From the NCBI GenBank assembly GCA_035606695.1, contig DATNEW010000016.1, forward strand, positions 62,001-126,000: 64,000 nt of DNA, in the 5' to 3' direction. A model generated the notes under the pieces. It had not been told where the DNA came from. It saw only the letters and a list, made by a program, of their open reading frames with translations, and searched no databases. Every line of letters starts with the position of its first letter. The stretch's first letter is position 1. The position numbers and the translations under genes are program-made. This DNA is from Gemmatimonadaceae bacterium. Its GTDB lineage: Bacteria; Gemmatimonadota; Gemmatimonadetes; Gemmatimonadales; Gemmatimonadaceae. This document shows, one piece after another, positions 17,774 through 26,273 of this stretch.

Positions 17774-18865
17774 ATGACCGACATGCCGAATCGTCGCGAC
17801 TTCATTCGCGCCGGCGCGAGCGGAATGCTCGCTATCGCGGGAATGCGGTGGCCCGACATCGCTCCGAAACCGCTCGACATCCTCATCCTCGGCGGCACGG
17901 GGTTCATCGGACCACACCTCGTACGGCACGCGGTCGCGCGCGGACATCGCATCACGATCTTCACGCGCGGCCGGCACGATGCCGATCTGCCGGATACCGT
18001 GATCCGCCTGCAGGGCGATCGAAACGGCCAGCTCGATGTACTCGTGGGCAAGCGCTGGGACGCCGTGATCGACGACTCGGCGACGAATCCCGCGTGGGTC
18101 GCGCTGTCGACCGCGCTGTTGAAGGATGCGGCGGGCGCGTATCTGTTCACGTCGTCAACGGGCGTGTACTACCCGTATCTCACGCGCGGTCTGAGCGAGC
18201 GCGATCCGATCCACTACGAGCTCGAGGACGCGAACGATCCGTCCGAGAAATTCGGTGTCGCCAAGGCGCAGTGTGAGAAGCAGACGATGACCGTGTTCGG
18301 CGATCGCGGGATCGTGGTGCGGCCGACGTACATCGTCGGCCCCGGTGACACGACGGACCGGTTTCCGTATTGGCCGGTTCGCCTGGCGCGCGGCGGCGAA
18401 GTGTTGGCGCCGGGCCGCGCGGACGATCCGATGCAGATCATCGACGTGCGCGATCTCGCCGTGTTCATGGTGCATCTGCTGGAAACAGGGCAGCGGGGGA
18501 TCTACAACGTCGCCGGTCCGGTGCAGCCGCTCACCGCACGCCAATTCTACGAGCAGGCCGCCCACGCCCTCGACGCGAAGGTGACGTACACCTTCGTCGA
18601 TGATTATGATTTTCTAACAGCGCACAAGATCGACGAAGCCATCCCGTGGGCGCTGCTCAAAGGCAAGGACTTCGGCATGATGTCGATCCGCAACGACAAG
18701 GCGATCGCAGCGGGACTGACTATCCGCCCGCTGGCGGCCACGCTGCGCGACACACTCGCCTGGTGGCCATCGACGCCGCAGGCGCGGCGCGACAAGCCGC
18801 ACTTCGCGATTTCGCCCGAGCAGGAAGCTGAGGCGCTCGCGGACTGGCACGTCCGCCGCGGCTAA
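17774..18865 (+). CDS. Tat-exported NAD-dependent epimerase/dehydratase (extended SDR)
   Basis: 363 residues. The N-terminus has a twin-arginine motif (NRRDFIRAG, RR at 7-8), so the folded protein is probably exported through Tat. The Rossmann motif GGTGFIG (40-46) follows, then FTSSTGVYYPY and a VVRPTYIVGPGD segment typical of nucleotide-sugar epimerases. The usual catalytic YxxxK reads FGVAK, with Phe in place of Tyr. Either another residue takes over or the enzyme is altered. A periplasmic cofactor-using epimerase with this substitution is unusual. It precedes the first PadR/ADOP pair but has its own spacing. Confidence 0.85.
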   Translation: MTDMPNRRDFIRAGASGMLAIAGMRWPDIAPKPLDILILGGTGFIGPHLVRHAVARGHRITIFTRGRHDADLPDTVIRLQGDRNGQLDVLVGKRWDAVIDDSATNPAWVALSTALLKDAAGAYLFTSSTGVYYPYLTRGLSERDPIHYELEDANDPSEKFGVAKAQCEKQTMTVFGDRGIVVRPTYIVGPGDTTDRFPYWPVRLARGGEVLAPGRADDPMQIIDVRDLAVFMVHLLETGQRGIYNVAGPVQPLTARQFYEQAAHALDAKVTYTFVDDYDFLTAHKIDEAIPWALLKGKDFGMMSIRNDKAIAAGLTIRPLAATLRDTLAWWPSTPQARRDKPHFAISPEQEAEALADWHVRRG

Positions 18866-18892
18866 TCGGCAAAAAATTTACGTCGGTCGCGC

Positions 18893-18927
18893 TTGACCTA
18901 ACTAGCTAGGCATAGCTAGATAGGTAT
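18893..18927 (+). promoter_or_regulatory. Promoter and probable PadR operator, leaderless start
   Basis: TTGACC (18893-18898) and TAGATA (18917-18922), spaced 18, lie directly against the PadR ATG at 18928, so the transcript would have almost no leader. The palindrome CTAGCTAG (18902-18909) and a second TAGCTAG (18913-18919) sit between and over the promoter elements, a good place for PadR autorepression. Confidence 0.6.
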
Positions 18928-19263
18928 ATGGCTCGCCAGACGAACGACATCCTCCAAGGCACCCTCGCGCTGCTCGTGCTCAAGTCGCTCCATGCGCAGG
19001 GCGCGATGCACGGCTACGCCATCACCGCGCACATCCAGCGCGTGTCCGCCGAGCTGCTGCGCGTCGAAGAAGGCTCGCTCTACCCCGCCCTCCACCGCAT
19101 GGCGCAAGACGGCTGGGTGCGCGCCGAATGGGGCACCACCGAAAAGAATCGCGAAGCCAAGTTCTACACGATCACCGCCGCCGGCCGAAAGCAGCTCGCG
19201 CTCGAGGAAGAGCGCTGGGCCCGGCTGCGCGAGGGCGTGACGCGCGTCCTGCGCTACGCCTGA
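18928..19263 (+). CDS. PadR-family transcriptional regulator (first of three)
   Basis: 111 residues, the short PadR form. The winged helix has QGTLALLVLKSLHAQGAMHGY, then VEEGSLYPALHRMAQDGWV and the wing EKNREAKFYTITAAGRKQL. PadR proteins are usually repressors of an adjacent membrane-protein gene, released by a small ligand. Here the partner is the ADOP permease starting 21 bases downstream. CTAG-rich repeats overlap its own promoter, suggesting autorepression. Confidence 0.93.
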   Translation: MARQTNDILQGTLALLVLKSLHAQGAMHGYAITAHIQRVSAELLRVEEGSLYPALHRMAQDGWVRAEWGTTEKNREAKFYTITAAGRKQLALEEERWARLREGVTRVLRYA

Positions 19264-19283
19264 CCGTCAACTGGAGTCGTCGC

Positions 19284-21977
19284 ATGCGGGGCATCGTCTC
19301 GTGGTTCCGTCGCCTCTTCAATCACACGCGCTCCGCCGCCCTATCGAGCGAGATCGAACGCGAGATGGCATTTCACCTCGCCGAGCGCACCGATGATCTC
19401 GTCGCCGGCGGCATGTCGCCGGCCGCCGCGCGCCGCGAAGCGCGCAGACGATTCGGCAACGTGACGCTCCAGCGGGAACGCACGCGCGAGCGCGACCTCT
19501 TCGGTTGGCTCGACTCGCTGGCTGGCGATGTCAGATACACGCTACGCGCGCTGCGCGCCGCCAAAGTCTTTGCCGCCGTCGCGATCCTGTCGCTCGCACT
19601 CGGCATCGGCGCCAACACGGCCATCTTCAGCATTCTCAACGCGGTGATGCTCAAGTCGCTGCCGGTCGCGCATCCCGAACAGCTCGTGAGCGTGCGCATC
19701 GACGGCGCCGAGATGTCGGCGTATACGAATCCGTTGTGGGAAGCGCTGCGCGATCGACAGGACGTGTTCAGCGGTGCGTTCGCGTACGGGGCGACCAACT
19801 TCAATCTCACGGCGGGCGGTGAGGCGCGGCGCATTCTCGCCGACTGGGTGAGCGGAGACTATTTCGCCACGCTCGGCGTCCGTCCCGCGGCCGGCCGGTT
19901 GCTCTCGCGCGCCGACGATTACCGCGGCTGCCCGGGTACGGCGGTGCTCGATTATGGCTTCTGGCGAAGCAACTATGCGCGCGATCCCGACGTCATCGGG
20001 CGGAACATCTCGCTCGACGGTCATCCGTTCACCGTGATCGGCGTGACGGATGCGCGCTTTTACGGACTGGACGTCGGCTATCGATCGAAGGCGTATGTTC
20101 CACTCTGCGCGGAAGCGATCGTTCACGGGACGAACAGCCAGCTCGATCTTCGCAGCAGCTGGTTTTTGCACGTCGTGGGGCGTCCAAAGCCTGGAATGAC
20201 GACGGCGCAGCTGGACGCACGTCTGGCCATGCTCGCGCCGGCGATCATCGACGCCACGCTGCCGCCGGACTTCTCCGTCGACGCGCTCAAGAATTACAAA
20301 AGTATGAAGTTCACCGCGAACCCGGTCGACAAGGGGTTCTCGGGATTGCGGCTGCAGTACCGAAAAGCGCTCTACATCCTCATGACGATCGTTGGCCTCG
20401 TGCTGCTGATCGCCTGCGCGAACGTCGCCAATCTCGTGCTCGCCCGCGCCGCGGCGCGCCAGCGCGAGATGGCCGTGCGGAGAGCCTTGGGCGCCACGCG
20501 TGCCCGTCTCGCGCGACAGCTCGTGACGGAGAGCTTGCTCCTGTCGGCGATCGGCGCGCTGCTCGGTGTCCTCTTCGCGGCGAGCGGCAGCCGCCTGCTC
20601 GTGAGTCTGATGTCGCACGTCAGCCAGCCCGTATCGCTCGATCTGTCGATCGACCAGCGGATGTTGGTGTTCACCATCGCCGTGACGGCGCTGACCGGCC
20701 TGTTGTTCGGTCTCGTGCCCGCGTGGCGTGCCGGCCGCGTCGATCCGCAGTCGGCGATGAAGGCCCAGAGCCGCGGCGTCGCCGAAGGACATTCGCGTTT
20801 CAATCTCGGCAAGTCGCTCGTGACGGCACAGGTCGCATTGTCGCTCGTGCTCGTGGTCGGCGCGGGGTTGCTCGTTGGAAGTTGGCGCCGGCTCGCCACC
20901 GTCGACCCGGGGTTCGACAAGGACAACGTTCTGCTCATCGACGCGGACATTCGCGGTACGAACACGGCGGCCGGCGATCGTCTGGCGCTGCACGATCGCA
21001 TGCTCGCGCGCTTGCGCGCGGTACCGGGCGTGCGCGCCGCCGCGGCGTCCCAGCTCACGCCGCTGAGCGGCAAGACCTGGAACGATGCCATCAAAGTGGA
21101 TGGCAATACGCCGTCGGCAACACCGGATGAGCTGCCATGGGCGAACGCCGTGAGCGACGGCTACTTCGCCACACTCGGCATTCCGCTTCGCGCGGGCCGC
21201 GACTTCGACAGCCGCGACGGCAAGACGTCGCCACGTGTGGTCATCGTGAACGACGCGTTCGTTCGAAAATTTTTTCATGGCGGCCCGGCGATCGGCCACA
21301 CGATCTACCGGCAGGAGGGCAAGGACTTCGGTCCGCCTCTTCAGGTCATCGGTGTCGTGGGTTCCACGAAGTACCGATCGCTTCGCGACTCCACTCCGCC
21401 GGTCATGTATTTCGCGCGCGCGCAGGAATCGGCGGTGGCGCAGCATCTCTCGTTCGAGGTGCGTACGCAGACCTCGCCGTTGGCCGCCATCCCGGCGATG
21501 AAGGCGGCGTTCGCCGAGATCGATCCGCGCATCACGCTCGACTTCACCTCACTCGACGAGCAGCTCGCCGAGTCGCTCATGCTGATGCGCACGATCGCGA
21601 CGCTGTCGGGCTTCTTCGGATTGCTCGCGCTCCTCCTTGCGACGATCGGTCTGTACGGCATCATGGCCTATACGGTCGCGCGGCGACGCAATGAGATCGG
21701 CGTGCGCATCGCGCTCGGCGCGACGCACGACCGCGTGATCCGCCTGGTATTGGGCGAGTCGGGACGGATCGTGGTGGGCGGCGTGATCCTGGGCGTCGGA
21801 TTGTCGTGGGCGGCAACGCGGCTCGTTCAGAGTTTCCTCTACGGGCTCGATCAGCACGATCCGCGCACCCTGGCCGCCGCGGCGCTCCTGCTGTCCGTCG
21901 TTGGCATTGCCGCGGCGGCGATTCCCGCCGTCCGCGCCGCGCGGCTCGATCCGGTGGCGGCGCTCAGAGAAGAGTGA
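19284..21977 (+). CDS. ADOP-family (acidobacterial duplicated orphan permease) ABC-type permease 1
   Basis: 897 residues from the ATG at 19284, with GGAG just upstream. An N-terminal helical segment (SSEIEREMAFHLAERTDDLV, then MSPAAARREARRRFGN) is followed by two MacB-type halves. Each half has a core domain after the helix motif SLALGIGANTAIF or its equivalent, and FtsX-type helices (LVLLIACANVANLVLARAAARQREMAVRRALGA and GLYGIMAYTVARRRNEIGVRIALGA in their contexts). No ATPase gene is adjacent, as usual for ADOPs. Such proteins are thought to act in efflux or mechanotransmission; substrate unknown. It ends ...VAALREE. Confidence 0.9.
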   Translation: MRGIVSWFRRLFNHTRSAALSSEIEREMAFHLAERTDDLVAGGMSPAAARREARRRFGNVTLQRERTRERDLFGWLDSLAGDVRYTLRALRAAKVFAAVAILSLALGIGANTAIFSILNAVMLKSLPVAHPEQLVSVRIDGAEMSAYTNPLWEALRDRQDVFSGAFAYGATNFNLTAGGEARRILADWVSGDYFATLGVRPAAGRLLSRADDYRGCPGTAVLDYGFWRSNYARDPDVIGRNISLDGHPFTVIGVTDARFYGLDVGYRSKAYVPLCAEAIVHGTNSQLDLRSSWFLHVVGRPKPGMTTAQLDARLAMLAPAIIDATLPPDFSVDALKNYKSMKFTANPVDKGFSGLRLQYRKALYILMTIVGLVLLIACANVANLVLARAAARQREMAVRRALGATRARLARQLVTESLLLSAIGALLGVLFAASGSRLLVSLMSHVSQPVSLDLSIDQRMLVFTIAVTALTGLLFGLVPAWRAGRVDPQSAMKAQSRGVAEGHSRFNLGKSLVTAQVALSLVLVVGAGLLVGSWRRLATVDPGFDKDNVLLIDADIRGTNTAAGDRLALHDRMLARLRAVPGVRAAAASQLTPLSGKTWNDAIKVDGNTPSATPDELPWANAVSDGYFATLGIPLRAGRDFDSRDGKTSPRVVIVNDAFVRKFFHGGPAIGHTIYRQEGKDFGPPLQVIGVVGSTKYRSLRDSTPPVMYFARAQESAVAQHLSFEVRTQTSPLAAIPAMKAAFAEIDPRITLDFTSLDEQLAESLMLMRTIATLSGFFGLLALLLATIGLYGIMAYTVARRRNEIGVRIALGATHDRVIRLVLGESGRIVVGGVILGVGLSWAATRLVQSFLYGLDQHDPRTLAAAALLLSVVGIAAAAIPAVRAARLDPVAALREE

Positions 21978-21994
21978 ATGTGCGGGCACGGCTC

Positions 21995-22084
21995 GTCATC
22001 CCGAGCGCAGCGAGGGATCCAGCCTCCCGCTGGAACGCTCTGTCAGCACGCGAGATCCCTCGTCGCTATGCTCCTCGGGATGAC
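21995..22084. repeat. Family B palindrome, copy B1
   Basis: Bounded by GTCATCCCGAGCGCAGCGAG and CTCCTCGGGATGAC, with GGGATCC / GAGATCCCTCG inside. It lies between the convergent ADOP and membrane-protein genes and supplies the last codons and stop (TAG, 22066-22068) of the latter. Confidence 0.9.
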
Positions 22085-22596
22085 ACCGGAGTAGAAGCTT
22101 CTTCCGGTTCCTCGTCTTCCTTGACCACGTGCATCTCTCGCACGAGCGTCACCACACCCGCGAGAATCAAACCCCAGAGCACGAACGTCAACCCGCGATA
22201 GAGCAGCGCGTGAAGGCCCATGCCCACCCAATCGTCCCAGTGCGCGCGCACGGTGCCGTTGGCTTCGTGGCCGAGCGTGATGAGCAGCGAGCTGGTTGCC
22301 ATCTCGGTAGCGACTTCGACGAGCGCGAACAGCGGCGCGCGCCACAGATACTGATGGACCGGATAATTCCCGAGATGCGCCGTGAGCATGCCGATCAGGA
22401 AGATCGCGCCCAGCGAGATCACGGCGGCGAGATACAGCCAGTTGTTCGAGCCGTGCGTGAGGATGACGACGCGATAGAGGCGCGCCAGAATGCCGGTGAC
22501 GATCGCCATCTCGACGAGCGAGCGCGAGAAACGCCGAAACGCTTTCGGCTCCTCGAGGTGGAATTCGATCGTATGTCTGGGAAACATCGTCGGCAT
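22066..22596 (-). CDS. Small membrane protein of unknown function
   Basis: 176 residues from the ATG at 22596, preceded by AGAGGGG; a further in-frame ATG upstream (22638) lacks such a site. About four hydrophobic helices (near residues 28-45, 52-72, 82-105 and 130-152) with short loops and a charged, acidic C-terminus (VVKEDEEPEEAS). The last residues and stop codon are encoded by the family B1 repeat, so the natural C-terminus may have been altered. I do not recognise the family. Confidence 0.7.
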   Translation of the reverse strand: MPTMFPRHTIEFHLEEPKAFRRFSRSLVEMAIVTGILARLYRVVILTHGSNNWLYLAAVISLGAIFLIGMLTAHLGNYPVHQYLWRAPLFALVEVATEMATSSLLITLGHEANGTVRAHWDDWVGMGLHALLYRGLTFVLWGLILAGVVTLVREMHVVKEDEEPEEASTPVSSRGA

Positions 22597-22667
22597 GGGC
22601 ACCCCTCTTAGACAAACGAATCGGACAAAGGGTGGCAACGTGCGGCGTGCCGTGCCGGTGACTCAGG

Positions 22668-24983
22668 TCACGGCCAGACCGCCGACGCGGCGACCGGCGA
22701 TCCGCGCATCAACGCCACCAACGTCTCTTCCAGCTTCTCGAACGCGAAGGGCTTGGTCAGGACCGGCTGCCGGCTCGCGCTCGTTCGCCCGCTCGTCGAT
22801 ACGACGTCACCTGTAATGAACACGGTTCTCGCCGCCAGTCCAGGCCGCTCGCGCCGCAACCGCTCGTGGAAGGCTGGGCCGTCCATCCCAGGCATGCGCA
22901 GATCGCACACAATGGCATCTACCGCCTCGGTTCGCACCATGTCGAGGCCCTGGATACCATCCGCCGCGGTAACGACCGTGAAGCCGCGCATCTGGCCGAA
23001 CGCCTGCACGCCGGTGCGCAGCATCGGTTCGTCGTCGATGAAGAGCAGCCGAATTCCCGCGAGCGGCGAACGAAGCGCGAGGCCGCCGGAGTCACGATTC
23101 TGTTCGTTGGCGGTGATGTCGTCAGCCGCGGGCAGCGAGACGCGGAACGTGCTGCCCGCCGACGACGTACTCGGCACCTCGATCGTGCCGCCGTGTGCCG
23201 TGACGATGCCGTAGCTGACGCTCAGGCCGAGCCCTGTGCCTTCGCCTTCGCCCTTGGTCGTGAAGAACGGCTCGAAGATGTGCGCGCGCGCATCTTCGGG
23301 GATTCCGGGACCGGTGTCGCGCATCTCCAGCACGACGTGGGGACCTTCGCGCCGCGTCGAGATGAACAGCGTGCCGCCGGCGCCGAGCGTCGCCATGGCT
23401 TGAATGGCGTTGGTGACGAGGTTGAGGCAGACCTGCTGCAGCTGCCGCGCGTCGCCGACCACGGCGGGCAGCTCGTTCGCCAGATCGGACTCGACGTTGA
23501 TCTTGTTCGACGTGAGCTGGTAGCCGCGCAACCGGAGCGTGCGTTGTACGACGCCGTTGAGATCGAGCGGCTCGCGCTGGGGCTCGCTGCGCCGGGCGAA
23601 CGCCAACAGGTCCTTCACGACCTGGCTGGCGCGCAGCGTCTCCGACTTGATGACTTCGATCGAGTCGCGCTGCGCGGCGCTCAAGCCGCCGTCGCGCAGC
23701 AGCAATTGCGCGAACGCGCTGATGCTGCTCAACGGGTTGTTCACTTCGTGCGCCACACCCGCCACGAGCTCGCCGACCGCCGCCAAACGATCCGACTCCA
23801 TGAGCCGCACGCGCATCTCGCGTTCGGCCGTCATGTCGCGGCCGACGAGCAGCACGCTCGGCGGATCGGCTTCGGGGAGGCGGCTCATCGCCAGCGCGAC
23901 GACGCGGCGGCTCGCGACGCCGCGCGGTGATGCATCGTGATTGAAGGTGACCTCGACGCGCGTCGGGGAGCCGTCGAACGTCGACTGCAGCGCCGCGCGC
24001 AAACGCTCACGATCCGGTTCGCCGACCAGATCGACGACCGGCCGCCCGACCACTTGCAGCGGATCGAGACCCGTCACGTCGCGCACGGCGTCGTTCGCTT
24101 CGCGAATGCGGCCGCTTTGGAGAACTGTGAACACGGCGTCCGGCGCGGCGCGGAACAACGTGCGGAATCGCCACTCCGCCTGTCGCAGCGTCTCGACGAG
24201 CTCCGCGTTCTCGAGCGCGACGGACAGGAGATCACCCATCGCCTCGATGCGCTCGAGGTCGGCGGTCGTGAACACCCGCGCGTCGCGGGTCCCGATCGTC
24301 ACGGCGCCGATGCGCTCGCCCCGCCGAGCGATCGGAATGATCGCCACGCCCTTGACGTGGTGCGCGACTCTGCCGAAGAGGTGCTCGTCGATCTCGTGGC
24401 GATGTTCGTTCGCGTTCGCGACCGTCCATGACACCCCGGTGCGAATCACGCGGCCCATCGCGGAGCCTGTGATGGGCACGGTCATCCCCGCGAGCGGTGC
24501 GCCGACGCCCGTGCCGACGACGACGTGCAGCTTGCCGTCGTCGCTGATCATGCCGACGATGCCACCCTCCGCCTGCGCGATGTCGGCAACCGCCTCGAGA
24601 AAGCGCTCGAGCACGCGCTGCGGATTGAGCTCCAGCGTGATTTGCTGGCCGAGCCACCACATGCGTTGCAGCACGCGCTGGGCGTCCTCGAGCTCGCTGG
24701 TGCGGCTCACGACGGCCTGCTCCAACGTCGCGGTGAGCTGCCGTTCCTCGCGCATCGACTCGGCCATCTTGAGCGCGGCGCGATGATCGTTGGCGAGCAC
24801 GACCCAGCCCGCAAGGGTCAGCACGCCGGCCACCGACGCGACGGCGAACAGCTCGACCAGGAGCCCGCGCGTCACCTGATCGTGCAGCTGAAGCAGCAGC
24901 GCCGTTCCGAGAACGACGCAGCCGAGCTGCATGACGATGATGATTCTGCTAACGATGGAGCTGTACGGTCGGACGCGGTGCAT
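22668..24983 (-). CDS. Hybrid sensor histidine kinase (2TM-GAF-PAS-HisKA-HATPase-REC)
   Basis: 771 residues. Two membrane helices (about 12-33 and 42-65), a coiled coil (70-105), a GAF domain (about 120-265) and a PAS domain (about 270-385) precede the kinase core. H412 in [10 protein letters not shown] is the phosphoacceptor; the N box ([11 protein letters not shown]525), DTGPG (556-560) and GTGLGL (582-587) form the ATP site. A C-terminal receiver has D694 ([11 protein letters not shown]), the DD pair near 650 and VLTKPF. All catalytic residues are present. The final output is unknown; no DNA-binding response regulator is adjacent. Confidence 0.93.
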   Translation of the reverse strand: MHRVRPYSSIVSRIIIVMQLGCVVLGTALLLQLHDQVTRGLLVELFAVASVAGVLTLAGWVVLANDHRAALKMAESMREERQLTATLEQAVVSRTSELEDAQRVLQRMWWLGQQITLELNPQRVLERFLEAVADIAQAEGGIVGMISDDGKLHVVVGTGVGAPLAGMTVPITGSAMGRVIRTGVSWTVANANEHRHEIDEHLFGRVAHHVKGVAIIPIARRGERIGAVTIGTRDARVFTTADLERIEAMGDLLSVALENAELVETLRQAEWRFRTLFRAAPDAVFTVLQSGRIREANDAVRDVTGLDPLQVVGRPVVDLVGEPDRERLRAALQSTFDGSPTRVEVTFNHDASPRGVASRRVVALAMSRLPEADPPSVLLVGRDMTAEREMRVRLMESDRLAAVGELVAGVAHEVNNPLSSISAFAQLLLRDGGLSAAQRDSIEVIKSETLRASQVVKDLLAFARRSEPQREPLDLNGVVQRTLRLRGYQLTSNKINVESDLANELPAVVGDARQLQQVCLNLVTNAIQAMATLGAGGTLFISTRREGPHVVLEMRDTGPGIPEDARAHIFEPFFTTKGEGEGTGLGLSVSYGIVTAHGGTIEVPSTSSAGSTFRVSLPAADDITANEQNRDSGGLALRSPLAGIRLLFIDDEPMLRTGVQAFGQMRGFTVVTAADGIQGLDMVRTEAVDAIVCDLRMPGMDGPAFHERLRRERPGLAARTVFITGDVVSTSGRTSASRQPVLTKPFAFEKLEETLVALMRGSPVAASAVWP

Positions 24984-25063
24984 CGGGCCCGGGTGGGTTC
25001 GTACTAAGTATCGGCTGCTGCGCCGGCGCGGATCACGTGCGAGTCAGGCCGTCAGGGCGGCGT

Positions 25064-26155
25064 TCACGTCAGGAACTCGTGCAGCAGCGAGTGGAAGTGA
25101 TGCACCCCGTTCTCGCGCTTCGCCGAATATCGGCCCCGGTCATAGACGCGCGAGCGCAGGTTCCGTTGCACCGTTTGGCAGATTTCAACATCCTCATCCT
25201 GGATTTCGTCGCTGAAGGCGACGAGGCGGGCCCAATCGGGATCGGTCGCCGGGTCGGCGGGCGGGTTCGAGGCGAACCACTCGAACACGACCCTCGTCCG
25301 ATCGTGCGACAGCGGCAGCACGACGTTGGTCTGCATCTGCCCCATGTAGACGTTCAACATCATGTTGGGAAAGATCCAGCCATACACCGCCTCGGCGACG
25401 TCGGTCTTGGCGGGATCGTACCGTCGTTCGTCGGGCGCACCCGATCCGGCGACCGGCCGCAGCGGCGCGTGTTGAATCGACGAATAGCGCCGCGGTTCGA
25501 TGCGATAGCTGTCGTAGTCGATCTCCTTGTGCAGCGTCGGGTGCACCACCGGGATGTGATATCCCTCGAGGTAGTTGTCGACGTACACCTTCCAGTTGCA
25601 CGCCAGCTCGTACTCCTTGCGCATGACGTAGCGCATGCTCTCGCAGCGGAGCGGCGCGACGCGCTGCGGAATGTCCTCGAGCATGTCGGCGAGCGGCGGC
25701 GCCTTGCCGTCGAGATTCGCGAAGACGAGCGGTCCCCACGTCGCCACGGCGACGGGACGCAGCCGCATGTCGGCGGGGGGGAATCGCTCGACGCCCTCCA
25801 TCTCCGGCGCACGCAGCAGCTCGCCCTCGAGCGAGTACGTCCAGCCGTGATACTTGCACTGGAGTGTTTGCCGCTTGCCGCAGCCGTGTGCGACGGGCCC
25901 GGCGCGATGCAGGCAGACGTTGTGAAATCCACGGAGGGTGTCGCGGTCGCGCAGGATGACGATGGAATCGTCGCCCACTTCCGCCGTGAAGAATTCGCCG
26001 GATTCGGCGACTTGCTCGGCGCGGCCGACGAGCTGCCACGAATGCGCGAAGACGCGTTCGCGCTCGAGCTCGAGGTAGACCGGATCGATGTAAAGGCGCG
26101 CCGGGATCGTGGAGGCGCGGGCGATGTCGGGGTCGAACGGGAAAAATGCGGTCAT
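25064..26155 (-). CDS. Rieske non-haem iron oxygenase, alpha subunit
   Basis: 363 residues from the ATG at 26155. The Rieske [2Fe-2S] ligands are C81-x-H83 and C100-xx-H103 (NVCLHRAG ... LQCKYHGWTY). The mononuclear iron histidines are H200 and H205 in NYLEGYHIPVVHP. Layout and length fit ring-hydroxylating or choline/carnitine-type monooxygenases, which need a separate reductase; none is seen nearby. The start codon lies inside a GTCATTCCGA fragment of family B, and an open frame continues upstream through the full B2 copy, giving a spurious longer N-terminus. Substrate unknown. It follows the PQQ dehydrogenase on the same strand. Confidence 0.9.
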   Translation of the reverse strand: MTAFFPFDPDIARASTIPARLYIDPVYLELERERVFAHSWQLVGRAEQVAESGEFFTAEVGDDSIVILRDRDTLRGFHNVCLHRAGPVAHGCGKRQTLQCKYHGWTYSLEGELLRAPEMEGVERFPPADMRLRPVAVATWGPLVFANLDGKAPPLADMLEDIPQRVAPLRCESMRYVMRKEYELACNWKVYVDNYLEGYHIPVVHPTLHKEIDYDSYRIEPRRYSSIQHAPLRPVAGSGAPDERRYDPAKTDVAEAVYGWIFPNMMLNVYMGQMQTNVVLPLSHDRTRVVFEWFASNPPADPATDPDWARLVAFSDEIQDEDVEICQTVQRNLRSRVYDRGRYSAKRENGVHHFHSLLHEFLT

Positions 26156-26173
26156 TCCGAATGCAGAGATGGG

Positions 26174-26265
26174 GTCATTCCGAGCGCAGCGAGGAATCTG
26201 GCGTGACGGTAGAGTGGCACGTCTCTCGATCTGGACGCCAGATCCCTCGCTGCGCTCGGGATGAC
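26174..26265. repeat. Family B palindrome, copy B2
   Basis: Bounded by GTCATTCCGAGCGCAGCGAG and CGCTGCGCTCGGGATGAC. An extra half-copy (GTCATTCCGA, 26151-26160) contains the Rieske start codon on the minus strand. It fills the gap between the PQQ dehydrogenase stop and the Rieske start. Confidence 0.9.
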
Positions 26266-26273
26266 AGACTGCG

